Shown here piece by piece: positions 18,131-26,560 of a DNA stretch of 64,000 nt. Every line of letters starts with the position of its first letter. Position 1 is the stretch's first letter. The position numbers and the translations under genes are program-made. The stretch is taken from contig NZ_CP054690.1 in assembly GCF_013348805.1 (NCBI RefSeq), positions 5,270,001-5,334,000 on the forward strand. Reading direction: 5' to 3'. This stretch comes from Rhodococcus sp. W8901 (GTDB taxonomy: Bacteria; Actinomycetota; Actinomycetes; Mycobacteriales; Mycobacteriaceae). The notes under the pieces are model-generated. The model was given only the letters and a program-made list of their open reading frames with translations. It did no database searches and was not told where the DNA came from.

Positions 18131-18913
18131 CTAGGTGGTCGAGCCCAACGCTTCGAGCGCCCGTCGCGCATCCTCGAGTTCCTTGCTCAATGCCTCGATC
18201 CGCTGTTCCGCCGCCTCACGAGCAGCGGAGATGACCGATTGGACGGCCTCGAGCGCGACGGGCTCCCCGAGTTCGCGGACGGCGCGATCCACCGCGTCCG
18301 GACTGACCGGAACCGCCTTGCTCGGGCGCTTCGCACCATGCGCGACGGTGACCGTCCACTCGTTCTCGGGGCCGGCGTGAATCGTCACGCTCACGCTGCC
18401 CGCCGCGACCTTCTTGGTTCGGCGGGGTGCAGGCGCGGCGCTGGGTGCCGGTGCGGGAACCGCGGGAACGGACACCGACTCGGCCTTCGCAGCCGGCGCT
18501 GCCGCGCGCACCGGCGCGGGTGCCGCGGCCGGCGTGGGTCGCGCCGCGGGACGCGGGGTGGAGACCTGGGCGGGCACCGGAGCCGGGGCCGGGGTCGGGG
18601 CGACCTTGCGCGCGGTCGCGGGCTTGGCTGCAGCCTTGGCGGGGGGCTCGGGCGCCGTGCGCGTCATGCGCAGTTCCTCCGCCTCGAACGGCAGTTCGTC
18701 GTTGACTCCCTTGGGGCGGATGATGACCGTATTTCCTTCCACGGAAACAACTTTGGCCGAGCATCCCGCCTCGATACCGAGGCTGGGCGTGGCTTCGCGG
18801 AGGTACACGGTGGCGCGCTTCCCCTCGGCGACGGCCGCGGCCAGTGCCTCGAGGTTCTCCGCGGTGAGGTGTTCCGGTGACGAGCCTGATCCGGAACGTC
18901 TGCGGGGCGGCAT
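18131..18913 (-). CDS. Conserved actinobacterial Ala/Pro-rich protein (DUF6319-like)
   Basis: This is a 260-residue cytoplasmic protein of unknown function. Three parts are visible: an N-terminal basic stretch MPPRRRSGSGSS and a compact domain with TAENLEALAAAVAEGKRATV and GCSAKVVSVEGNTV (about residues 15-85); a long Ala/Pro-rich linker (about 88-175); and a C-terminal helical part with a coiled-coil-like end AAEQRIEALSKELEDARRAL. The layout resembles the actinobacterial family I recall as DUF6319; this name is from memory. AGGAGG lies 9 bases before ATG 18913. The upstream leader carries three 15-bp tandem repeats. Confidence 0.75.
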   Translation of the reverse strand: MPPRRRSGSGSSPEHLTAENLEALAAAVAEGKRATVYLREATPSLGIEAGCSAKVVSVEGNTVIIRPKGVNDELPFEAEELRMTRTAPEPPAKAAAKPATARKVAPTPAPAPVPAQVSTPRPAARPTPAAAPAPVRAAAPAAKAESVSVPAVPAPAPSAAPAPRRTKKVAAGSVSVTIHAGPENEWTVTVAHGAKRPSKAVPVSPDAVDRAVRELGEPVALEAVQSVISAAREAAEQRIEALSKELEDARRALEALGSTT

Positions 18914-18938
18914 GATGTGGATCCTCCTGAATACCTAC

Positions 18939-18983
18939 AAGAACACTGAAACCAAGAACACTGAAACCAAGAACGCTGAAACC
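18939..18983. repeat. Three tandem 15-bp repeats in the leader of the 18131-18913 gene
   Basis: The unit AAGAACACTGAAACC occurs at 18939-18953 and 18954-18968, and as AAGAACGCTGAAACC at 18969-18983. On the minus strand this reads GGTTTCAGTGTTCTT repeated, ending 26 bases before the ATG at 18913. It is more A/T-rich than the surrounding DNA and is not inside a supported gene. Confidence 0.85.
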
Positions 18984-19104
18984 TACCCCGCTACTCTGGC
19001 ACAGCCCACCGACAGCCCCGACGACCCACGGGTCGGCGGAAGCGGCCACTCGTCCCGGATCGGTGATTCACTCTTGGGGCAATTCGTCGCGAAAGGGGCC
19101 TGCC

Positions 19105-20148
19105 GTGGAGCTCTCCGAGAACCTCGATGCCGGTGTGCTCGGCGTCATCCAGTCGGAGGTCGAGCAGACGCTGCTCGGTGGCCCGCGGCGATACACCCGG
19201 GACCAGATTGCCGAGCTCGCCGACGTGCCACTCGAGCGGGCGCAGCGGTTGTGGGTGTCGATGGGATTCGCGATCGACGCGGATCCGGACGCCGTGATGT
19301 TCACCGACGGCGACGTCGCCGCCCTGCGCGCCCTGGTGGGTTTCGTGGACGGTGGAGCGCTGGCCCCCGATGCCGCGGTCGCCGCCACCCGGGCGCTGGG
19401 GCAGTCCATGTCCCGGCTGGCCGAGTGGCAGGTTGCGGTACTGAACTCGCACCTGGCCGACGAGCTGGCCACCGCCCACGCACAGTCCGGCACGCTCGAC
19501 GAGCAAGCCCTGCGGACCGCGGTCGGGTCGCTCACATCGCAACTGCTGCCCACCGTCGAAGCACTGCAGTCGTATGTGTGGCGGCGGCATCTGGCGGCGG
19601 CCACCGCGCGCCGGTCCGGCAGTGTCGGCGAGGACACCAGCCACCGGGCACTCGTCGTGGGGTTCGCGGACATGGTCGGGTACACGAGTCTGACGCGTCG
19701 GATCCGCGTCGACGACCTGAGTTCACTGCTCGAGGAGTTCGAATCGCAGACGACGTCGATCATCACGCAGGGCGGCGGGTGGGTGGTCAAGAACGTCGGC
19801 GACGAAGTGATGTTCGCGGCGGAGAAGGCGGCCGACGCGGCGCGAATCGCGCTGGCGCTGCAGTACGCGGCGCACACCGACACGGATCGACCCGACCTTC
19901 GGGTGGGGCTGGCGGCGGGATCGGTGCTCATGCGGTTCGGCGATCTGTTCGGCGAGGCGGTCAACATCGCGGCACGACTGACGAGCGCAGCCCGGCCGGG
20001 AACCGTCCTGGTGGACGCGGACCTGGCGGCGATGCTCGCCGACGACGACGGCGTCACGCTCAGGTCGTTGCGGCCGCTCCGGGTCCGCGGGTACTCGCGG
20101 CTGCGCGCGTTCGCGCTGCGGCCCGGCCGCGGTCCGGACGGTCCGTGA
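19105..20148 (+). CDS. Class III adenylate/guanylate cyclase with N-terminal regulatory domain
   Basis: This 347-residue protein has an N-terminal helical region and a C-terminal cyclase catalytic domain (about 180-335). Catalytic elements are present: Asp189 in VVGFADMVGYT and Asp233 in VGDEVMF for metals, Lys229 in WVVKN, and Asn287 with Arg291 in EAVNIAARLT. The first 60 residues include RYTRDQIAELADVPLERAQRLW, which resembles a MerR-like or pH-type helical module. It probably makes cAMP in the cytoplasm; no membrane segment is seen. GTG 19105 is chosen for AAAGGGG 6-8 bases upstream, although the frame is open to 19063. It converges with a TetR gene at 20155. Confidence 0.9.
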   Translation: MELSENLDAGVLGVIQSEVEQTLLGGPRRYTRDQIAELADVPLERAQRLWVSMGFAIDADPDAVMFTDGDVAALRALVGFVDGGALAPDAAVAATRALGQSMSRLAEWQVAVLNSHLADELATAHAQSGTLDEQALRTAVGSLTSQLLPTVEALQSYVWRRHLAAATARRSGSVGEDTSHRALVVGFADMVGYTSLTRRIRVDDLSSLLEEFESQTTSIITQGGGWVVKNVGDEVMFAAEKAADAARIALALQYAAHTDTDRPDLRVGLAAGSVLMRFGDLFGEAVNIAARLTSAARPGTVLVDADLAAMLADDDGVTLRSLRPLRVRGYSRLRAFALRPGRGPDGP

Positions 20149-20154
20149 CGCGGG

Positions 20155-20838
20155 TCAACTGCCGTCCGACGGGGTGTCCGCCGCCGGCTGCGAACCTCGG
20201 GCCGCGAGGAAGTCGTCGACGATCCGCACACAGGCGTCCGGCCCCAGCGGTGCGAGGGTTGCCAGCTTGGTGAAGACGAGCGGTCCGACCAGTTGCGCGA
20301 GGGCGAGGTCGTAGTCGAAATCACCCAGGGACCGGCGCGCCTCGTCGGTGCCGAGCACGCGATCGAACGCGGTGCGGTACTGCACGACGACATGCTCGCG
20401 CAGCGACCTGAGTTCCGGCTTGTCCGCGTGGGGATGGTCGACCCCCTCCAGATCGGACGCGCTCGAGTAGTCGTCGAGCGCCGGCCCCATTCCCAGCCAG
20501 CACAGCGCGGTCACGTGCATCGGCGCCTCTTCGATCAGCCGGGCCTGACTCACCATCAACTCGACCAGTTGCGTCCGCAGATCGCCCGACAACGGGACCG
20601 CGGGGGCGGGCGGGATGAGCCGTCCGAAGGCCGCCGCCACCAGTTCGGTACCGCTGTCGAAATGCCGGTAGAGCGTCGCCCGCGCCACCTTCGCGAGTTT
20701 CGTGACGGCATCGATCGTGACGGCGTCGGTGCCCCCCTTCGCGAGAAGCGTGGTCGCGGCGTCGAGCAACCGCGCACGTGAACGCGCCTTTCGCGGATCC
20801 TGCTCCGACTCCGTCACTTCCGCTACGTCACCAGCCAT
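20155..20838 (-). CDS. TetR-family regulator of the adjacent efflux pump
   Basis: This 227-residue protein has the TetR DNA-binding domain LLDAATTLLAKGGTDAVTID...LAKVARATLYRHFDSGTELV at about residues 24-72. It is divergent from a drug-type MFS gene, with 73 bases between start codons, the classic arrangement for a local repressor. That gap contains the inverted repeat GGAAC-CGTCA-GTTCC (20856-20870) and an outer GTCAG/CTGAC pair. The inducing ligand is unknown. Confidence 0.92.
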   Translation of the reverse strand: MAGDVAEVTESEQDPRKARSRARLLDAATTLLAKGGTDAVTIDAVTKLAKVARATLYRHFDSGTELVAAAFGRLIPPAPAVPLSGDLRTQLVELMVSQARLIEEAPMHVTALCWLGMGPALDDYSSASDLEGVDHPHADKPELRSLREHVVVQYRTAFDRVLGTDEARRSLGDFDYDLALAQLVGPLVFTKLATLAPLGPDACVRIVDDFLAARGSQPAADTPSDGS

Positions 20839-20855
20839 CCGTCATCACCTCTTGT

Positions 20856-20870
20856 GGAACCGTCAGTTCC
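20856..20870. promoter_or_regulatory. Candidate operator between TetR and MFS efflux genes
   Basis: GGAAC-(5)-GTTCC is a 15-bp inverted repeat, and GTCAG (20862-20866) pairs with CTGAC (20880-20884). TACGAT at 20873-20878 could be a -10 box for the MFS gene. All lie in the 73-bp divergent gap. Confidence 0.4.
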
Positions 20871-20911
20871 CCTACGATACTGACAGTCTTGTTTCGTACG
20901 GGGAGGCCCGC

Positions 20912-22477
20912 ATGGCTGGAAAGTACACCGGAAACGCGGAGCGGATGACGTGGGGCCAGATCTGGACCCTCACCGTGTCGTGCGCAGCGGTGGCCCTCGT
21001 CGTGGCGGCAATGGCAGCCCTCAACACCGCGCTGCCCGACCTCGCCCGCGACACCGGGGCCACCCAGTCCCAGCTCACCTGGATCGTCGACGGCTACACC
21101 CTCACCCTCGCGTGCCTGCTGCTGCCGGCCGGCGCACTGGGCGATCACTACGGCCGCCGTGGGGTGCTGGTGTTCGGCCTGTTCGTGTTCGGGGTCGCCT
21201 CCGCCCTGCCGATCCTCGTCGACTCCCCAGCCTGGCTGATCGGCGCCCGCGCGGCCTCGGGCATCGGCGCGGCGTTCGTCATGCCGGCGACACTGTCCAT
21301 CCTGACCGCGAGTTTCCCGGCCGCGCAGCGTTCCAAGGCCGTCGGCATCTGGTCCGGCGTCGCAGGATCCGGCGGTATCGCCGGTCTCATCGGCTCCGGA
21401 CTGCTGCTCGAGCAGTGGTCCTGGCACTCGATCTTCATCGGGCTCGCGGCCGTCTCGGCCGTGCTGTTCGCGCTGTCCTTCACGATCCCGTCGTCCCGCG
21501 ACGAACACCCGTCGGCGTTCGATGTCCGTGGCGGCGTGCTCATCGCCGGGGCGATCGGGGTGTTCGTGCTCGGCATCATCGAGGCACCGCAACGCGGGTG
21601 GCTCGACCCGCTCGTGCTCGCGGCCGTCGTCGGTGGGCTCGCCGCGGCCGCTGTGTTCGCGATGGTCGAACTCCGCGTGGCGCACCCCCTCCTCGACGTC
21701 CGACTGTTCCGCAACCGTACCTTCGGTGTGGGAGCGACTTCCCTTCTGCTGCAGTTCTTCGCGACGTTCGGCCTGTTCTTCCTCATCGTCCAGCACCTGC
21801 AGTTGGTCCTGGACTACTCGCCGCTGCAGTCGGCCCTCGCACTGGCCCCGATCGCCGTCGTGGTGCTCGCGCTGTCGGTGCTGGCACCGCTGCTCATTCC
21901 GCTGCTGGGGCTGCGGGCGATGACGTTCGGAGGCCTCACGGTCATGGCTGTGTCGCTGGTCCTGCTGGGTCGGCTCGACGAGACCAGTTCGTACCCGGAT
22001 GTCGCCGTGCCGCTCGTGGTCGCCGCCTTCGGGCTGGGGCTGTGCACCGCGCCCGCGACCACGGCCATCGTGCAGAACACCCCGACCGCCAATCAGGGTG
22101 TCGCGTCCGCGGTCAACGACGCCACCCGCGAGATCGGCGCCGCGATCGGCGTGGCACTGGCGGGCAGCATCCTCGCAGCCGGTTACGGACGGCACATCCA
22201 GCCCGCGGTCGATGCCGTCCCCGAGCAGGCCGAGCAGCCCGTCGGCGACTCGCTCGCGGCCGCGCTCGAGGTCTCCAAACTCGCGGGCCCGCAGGGGGAT
22301 CAGCTGGCCGAGTTCGCGAAGGAGTCCTTCCTGCACGGTATGCAGGAGGCCTCGTTCGTACTCGCCGGGGTCCTGTTCGTCACCGCAGTCGTGCTCGGTG
22401 TGTGGGCGCCGGGCGGACGCGGCATCGCCACCGCACCCGAACCGGAGAACGCCGACGTGCTCGCCGAGGTCGACTGA
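20912..22477 (+). CDS. MFS drug efflux transporter, 14-TM DHA2 type
   Basis: This 521-residue membrane protein is an EmrB/QacA-type proton antiporter with about 14 hydrophobic segments. Motifs include LNTALPDLARDTGATQ and WIVDGYTLTLACLLLPAG at the N-terminus, LGDHYGRRG (motif A) and the motif-C-like GSGGIAGLIGSGLL. ATG 20912 has GGGGAGG 5-6 bases upstream; the frame is open to 20702, but that would overlap the divergent TetR gene. It is presumably repressed by the TetR product at 20155-20838. The exported compound is unknown. Confidence 0.93.
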   Translation: MAGKYTGNAERMTWGQIWTLTVSCAAVALVVAAMAALNTALPDLARDTGATQSQLTWIVDGYTLTLACLLLPAGALGDHYGRRGVLVFGLFVFGVASALPILVDSPAWLIGARAASGIGAAFVMPATLSILTASFPAAQRSKAVGIWSGVAGSGGIAGLIGSGLLLEQWSWHSIFIGLAAVSAVLFALSFTIPSSRDEHPSAFDVRGGVLIAGAIGVFVLGIIEAPQRGWLDPLVLAAVVGGLAAAAVFAMVELRVAHPLLDVRLFRNRTFGVGATSLLLQFFATFGLFFLIVQHLQLVLDYSPLQSALALAPIAVVVLALSVLAPLLIPLLGLRAMTFGGLTVMAVSLVLLGRLDETSSYPDVAVPLVVAAFGLGLCTAPATTAIVQNTPTANQGVASAVNDATREIGAAIGVALAGSILAAGYGRHIQPAVDAVPEQAEQPVGDSLAAALEVSKLAGPQGDQLAEFAKESFLHGMQEASFVLAGVLFVTAVVLGVWAPGGRGIATAPEPENADVLAEVD

Positions 22478-22496
22478 TCGGACGGGCGTCCGGCGG

Positions 22497-23741
22497 TCAG
22501 TGGGTGGCGGCCCGCGCCGACACCTTGCCGGTCGCATCGGCGTGGAAGAGTGCGTCGTTGTAGTGACATCCCGGAGGCACCCACTCGAACGTCTTCTCTT
22601 CCGAGAACTTGTAGTAGAGGGCGCGCCGACCCGCATTCCGGCCGACGGGTGGTGGGGTGCTGTGCATGAGGTCGCCGAAGTGGAGGGTGAGGTCACCCGG
22701 CTCGGTCTCGAGCCTGACGACGGGCAGGTTGCCCTCCTCACCCCACTGCAGCCAGTGGTTGGTGTACCGGTGCGAGCCCGCCAGGACCATGAGCTGACCG
22801 TTCTCGGGATCGGCGTGGTCGAGCTGGATTCCGGCCTGGATGAGCGGGCACAGAACCGGGTGGCCACCGATGCCGTCATCGGTGTGCCAGCCGAGATCGC
22901 CGTCACCCTTGACGACGTCGGAGGACTTGACGAAGACCATCGGCCCGTCGAGACGGTCATCGCACACGCGGAAGGCAGGGTTGCCCAGGCGCGCGAATTC
23001 GGTCATCCGAGGTTCGAAACAGAGTTCCTGCAACACCTCCGAATGGCGACCGAGGTAATTGATGCGGGTGACCACTTCGTCACCGTCGGCATTGAGCGAC
23101 CACCACGAGTACGGATCGCCCGGGGTCGTCCGGGACCGGACGAACTCGACCTCTTCGCGGAACGTCGTGATCTCCTCCGGGGAATACACCTCCTTGACGT
23201 GCAGGAATCCCGCGGTGTCGAGGAAATGACGCATCTCGTCGCGATCACCGTCGACCGGGAAGCGACGAAGCAGGTCGAGGGGCTCGCCGTCGAGCCCGAC
23301 GAGCGTGCCCCGCACGGCATCGGTGTAGATCGGCCGGCCCGAGATCAGGGACCGTGTGGCCGGCTGCCATCGCTTCCAGCCGTCGAGGCTGCCCCGCACC
23401 ACCGTCGCGCGCTCGGTGCGAACGGAACCGCTCGCCGTCAACAGCTCGTTCAGGTACGACGAGAACGTCGTCTCGTCGAGTTCGACGAGCGTCTCGGCGT
23501 TCTGCTCGCCCTCCACCACCCGGATGCCGTCAGCCGTGGCGGCCCAGGTGAACGCCCGGCCGCCGGGAACCCGGAAGCCCAGCGGTGGCACACCCGCGAG
23601 ATCATCGACCAGCAGCACGGCGTTTCGGGCGTTCAGTGCCGGCAGCTGGATCGTGTGGAACTCGTCGAACGAATACCGCGGGAAGGAATCCGCGATTGCC
23701 TCGACCCAGGGAAGACCTGTTCCTCGCGTATCGGTGCCCAT
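22497..23741 (-). CDS. Phytanoyl-CoA dioxygenase-like Fe(II)/2-oxoglutarate oxygenase
   Basis: This 414-residue protein carries a PhyH-type double-stranded beta-helix in its C-terminal half: FLDTAGFLHVKEVYSPEEITTF opens it, LGWHTDDGIGG supplies the HxD iron ligands, LMHSTPP the distal His and NAGRRALYYKF the 2-oxoglutarate-binding Arg. The first 190 residues form an additional N-terminal domain, longer than simple PhyH enzymes. ATG 23741 is chosen for GGAGGAG 6 bases upstream; the frame is open to 24005 inside the next gene. It lies 86 bases downstream of the ABC transporter operon on the same strand, so it may hydroxylate an imported compound (inference). Confidence 0.88.
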   Translation of the reverse strand: MGTDTRGTGLPWVEAIADSFPRYSFDEFHTIQLPALNARNAVLLVDDLAGVPPLGFRVPGGRAFTWAATADGIRVVEGEQNAETLVELDETTFSSYLNELLTASGSVRTERATVVRGSLDGWKRWQPATRSLISGRPIYTDAVRGTLVGLDGEPLDLLRRFPVDGDRDEMRHFLDTAGFLHVKEVYSPEEITTFREEVEFVRSRTTPGDPYSWWSLNADGDEVVTRINYLGRHSEVLQELCFEPRMTEFARLGNPAFRVCDDRLDGPMVFVKSSDVVKGDGDLGWHTDDGIGGHPVLCPLIQAGIQLDHADPENGQLMVLAGSHRYTNHWLQWGEEGNLPVVRLETEPGDLTLHFGDLMHSTPPPVGRNAGRRALYYKFSEEKTFEWVPPGCHYNDALFHADATGKVSARAATH

Positions 23742-23827
23742 TCCACACTCCTCCGACGTTTCTTGTTCTCTCCAGATGGTCCACGGAACGAGCCGATTTC
23801 GATCTCCAACGCGCCGAGCGGCGCGGA

Positions 23828-24634
23828 TCAGCCCACGCGCGCCGATCGTGGGATCGGGATCGGGATGGCCTCCAACAGCTTCCGGGTGTAGTCCTCCCGC
23901 GGATGGTCGTAGATGTCGCTGACGGTGCCGGTCTCGACGACCTCGCCGGCTCTCATCACCATCACCCGGTCGGCGATCACCTCGATGAGCGCCAGGTCGT
24001 GGCACACGAACAGGTAGGCCAGGCCGAGTTCCTCCTGCAGGTCCCGCAGCAGGTTGAGGACCTGCGCGCGAACCGAGACATCGAGCGCGGCAACGGGTTC
24101 GTCGCAGACGATCATCTTCGGTTCGAGCGTCAACGCCCTCGCGATCGCGACACGCTGGAGCTGACCGCCGGACAACTCGGCCGGATACCGTCCGAGGTAG
24201 CGGGAGCCGATTCCGACCTTGTCGAGCAACTCGCGGACGCGTTGTGTGCGGGCGACGCGATCGAGGTCGGAGTGCACGAGCAGCGGTTCGGCGACCGCGT
24301 CGGCCACTGTCATCCGGGGGTCGAGGGAGGAGTGCGGGTCCTGGAAGATCATCTGCATGCCGCGGCGCATCTCGCGCAGCCGGGCCGGTTTCGCCGCCCG
24401 AACGTCCTCGCCGTCGAAGGTGACGGTGCCGGAATCGGGTTCGATCAGGCGCAGCACCATCCGACCGACGGTGGACTTACCGGCCCCGGATTCTCCGACG
24501 ACAGCGAGACATTCGCCGGCATCGAGTGTGAACGAGACATCCCGCACCGCATGGGTCCACCCGGTTCTCCGGCCGAGGAAGTCGCGACGGGTGGAGAACG
24601 ATTTGGTCAGGTTCGTGACCTCGAGCAGGCTCAT
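23828..24634 (-). CDS. ABC transporter ATP-binding protein, OppF/DppF type
   Basis: This 268-residue ATPase subunit belongs to a peptide/nickel-type importer. Walker A is GESGAGKST, the signature LSGGQLQR, Walker B MIVCDEPVAALD and the switch His in FVCHD. Its ATG overlaps the stop of the DppD-type gene (ATGA at 24631-24634), showing translational coupling. It ends the five-gene transporter operon 29106-23828. It is shorter than typical DppF (about 320) because it lacks much of the C-terminal oligopeptide region. Confidence 0.93.
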   Translation of the reverse strand: MSLLEVTNLTKSFSTRRDFLGRRTGWTHAVRDVSFTLDAGECLAVVGESGAGKSTVGRMVLRLIEPDSGTVTFDGEDVRAAKPARLREMRRGMQMIFQDPHSSLDPRMTVADAVAEPLLVHSDLDRVARTQRVRELLDKVGIGSRYLGRYPAELSGGQLQRVAIARALTLEPKMIVCDEPVAALDVSVRAQVLNLLRDLQEELGLAYLFVCHDLALIEVIADRVMVMRAGEVVETGTVSDIYDHPREDYTRKLLEAIPIPIPRSARVG

Positions 24635-25686
24635 GGGGCCTCCACTCCTTGCAGTTGCAGATCCGTCACACGCAGGCAGCGCGCTGCCCGGCCCGCGGTC
24701 GTGTCGGTCAGCGCGGGATGCGTGGTGTCGCACGAACCGGCGCGGGCATGGGTGCAGCGGTCGTGGAAGTGGCAACCCACCGGCCACTCGCCGGCAGCGG
24801 GGATCCGGCCCGGGATCGCGGCGAGGCGTCTGTCGGCGCCCCGGCCCGGACGCGGGATCGAGGCGAGCAAGCCGGACGTGTAGGGGTGCTGCGGGCGGAA
24901 GAACACCTCGGCGGCGCGGCCGTCCTCGATCACCTCGCCCGCGTACATCACCACGACTCGCTCGCACAGTTCCGCGACGACGCCGAGGTCGTGGGTGACG
25001 AACAGCAGCGCGACCCCGGTCTGCTCCTGCAGGTCCCGGAGCAGATCCAGGATCGTTTCCTGCACAGTCACATCCAGCGCGGTGGTGGGCTCGTCCGCGA
25101 TCAACAGCCTCGGGTTGCAGGCCATGACCATCGCGATCATCACCCGCTGGCACATGCCGCCGCTGAACGCGTGCGGATACTCCCGCACCCGCTCTGCGGC
25201 CCGCGGAATCTGCACCAACTCGAGCATCTCGACCGCACGCGCCATCGCGGCCTTGCGGTCCAGCCCCAGGTGCTTACGCACCGACTCGGCGATCTGATCG
25301 CCCACCGTGTAGGCGGGATTGAGGCTGCGGATGGGCTGCTGGAAGATCATCCCCATCCCGGTGCCCCGCAGCTTGCGCCACTCCTTGGCGGGCAGCGCCG
25401 TCAGGTCCCGCCCGTCGAACTCGACGCTGCCGTTCGAGACCCGCCCACCGGTGTCCGGGGTCAACCCCATCACCGCGAGTGAGGAGACCGTCTTGCCCGA
25501 TCCCGATTCACCCACCAGTGCAACGGATTCACCCGCGGCGACGTCGAACGACACATCCTGGACCGCGGTGACCCAGTCCTTGCGGCCGGCGCGGAACTGC
25601 ACCGTGAGGTCGCGCACCCGCAGCAGGGGCGCGGTGGGATCGGCTCCCCGGTTCAGCGGACGGGTGAGGGTGTCAGTTGCTGCCAT
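24631..25686 (-). CDS. ABC transporter ATP-binding protein, OppD/DppD type
   Basis: This 351-residue ATPase subunit has Walker A GESGSGKTVS, Q-loop FQQP, signature FSGGMCQR (in place of LSGGQ, common in OppD), Walker B LLIADEPTTALD and the C-terminal oligopeptide-transporter extension with four Cys near CHFHDRC...CDTTH...CLRV, which in relatives binds an Fe-S cluster. It overlaps the upstream permease stop by 14 bases and the next ATPase by 4. It works with the neighbouring subunit as the heterodimeric motor of the importer. Confidence 0.94.
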   Translation of the reverse strand: MAATDTLTRPLNRGADPTAPLLRVRDLTVQFRAGRKDWVTAVQDVSFDVAAGESVALVGESGSGKTVSSLAVMGLTPDTGGRVSNGSVEFDGRDLTALPAKEWRKLRGTGMGMIFQQPIRSLNPAYTVGDQIAESVRKHLGLDRKAAMARAVEMLELVQIPRAAERVREYPHAFSGGMCQRVMIAMVMACNPRLLIADEPTTALDVTVQETILDLLRDLQEQTGVALLFVTHDLGVVAELCERVVVMYAGEVIEDGRAAEVFFRPQHPYTSGLLASIPRPGRGADRRLAAIPGRIPAAGEWPVGCHFHDRCTHARAGSCDTTHPALTDTTAGRAARCLRVTDLQLQGVEAP

Positions 25687-26560
25687 TGCGACTCCTCGTC
25701 AGGGCGCGGCGCACACCGTCGCCGAGGTAGGTGAACGCGAGCACGGTCAGGAAGATCATCACGCCGGGCGGCCACACCAGGTAGGGCGCGAGCTGCATGT
25801 TCGACGCGGCCGTGGACAGCATCGACCCCCAACTCGCGGCCGGCGCCTTCGCGCCGAGGCCGAGGAAGCTCAGACTCGCCTCCGCCGCCACGGCGGTGCC
25901 GAGCGAGACCGAGATGACCAGCACGATCGGCGGCATCACGTTCGGCAGGATGTGCCGGACGATGGTTCGGGACGTGGTGCAGCCCAACGCGACCGACGCC
26001 TCGATGTAGGTGTCGCCCCGCACGTCCATCGTCGATGCCCGGGTGACACGGAAGAACCGTGGGGCCATCACCAGACCGACCGCGAGCATCGCATTGGTGA
26101 TCCCCGAACCGAGGACCGCGACGATCGTGATCGCCAGGACCAGCGACGGCGCACTCATCAGTGCGTCCATGATCCGGGTCAGGACGGTATCGACCCAGCC
26201 GCCGCTGTAGCCGGCGATCACACCCAACGGCAGGCCCAGCACCAGCGCGAGCGCCACCGCCTGCAACGACGCCTGCAACGAGATCCGGGCACCGTAGATC
26301 AACCGGCTCAACACGTCCCGGCCGTAGTCATCGGTCCCCAACCAGTGTGCCGACGACGGCGGCTGCAGCCGCGCGAGCAGATCCTGCGCATACGGATCGT
26401 AGGGCGCCAGCAGCGGCGCGAAGACCGCCATGACCACCAACAGCAGCACGAACGCCCCCGCCACCGTCGTCGCGGGGCGGCGACGCACGAAACCCCAGAC
26501 TCGGCCGGCGACGCCGGGAGTGCTGTCGCCGAGCGCTTCGGTAGGCAATGTCGATGTCAT
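25673..26560 (-). CDS. ABC transporter permease, DppC/OppC type
   Basis: This 295-residue membrane protein has the N-terminal OppC segment (RRPATTVAGAFVLLLVVMAVF), the motif PSSAHWLGTDDYGRDVLSR and the BPD permease domain with EAA loop YIEASVALGCTTSRTIVRHI. ATG 26560 is chosen because it overlaps the preceding permease stop (ATGA); the frame is open to 26629 without similarity. It pairs with the DppB-type permease to form the channel. Confidence 0.94.
   Translation of the reverse strand: MTSTLPTEALGDSTPGVAGRVWGFVRRRPATTVAGAFVLLLVVMAVFAPLLAPYDPYAQDLLARLQPPSSAHWLGTDDYGRDVLSRLIYGARISLQASLQAVALALVLGLPLGVIAGYSGGWVDTVLTRIMDALMSAPSLVLAITIVAVLGSGITNAMLAVGLVMAPRFFRVTRASTMDVRGDTYIEASVALGCTTSRTIVRHILPNVMPPIVLVISVSLGTAVAAEASLSFLGLGAKAPAASWGSMLSTAASNMQLAPYLVWPPGVMIFLTVLAFTYLGDGVRRALTRSRNGSN

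Noticed and set aside
20828-22960. 710-codon minus-strand frame
   Set aside because: Antisense of the 14-segment efflux pump; the product is Glu/Arg/His-rich without known domains.
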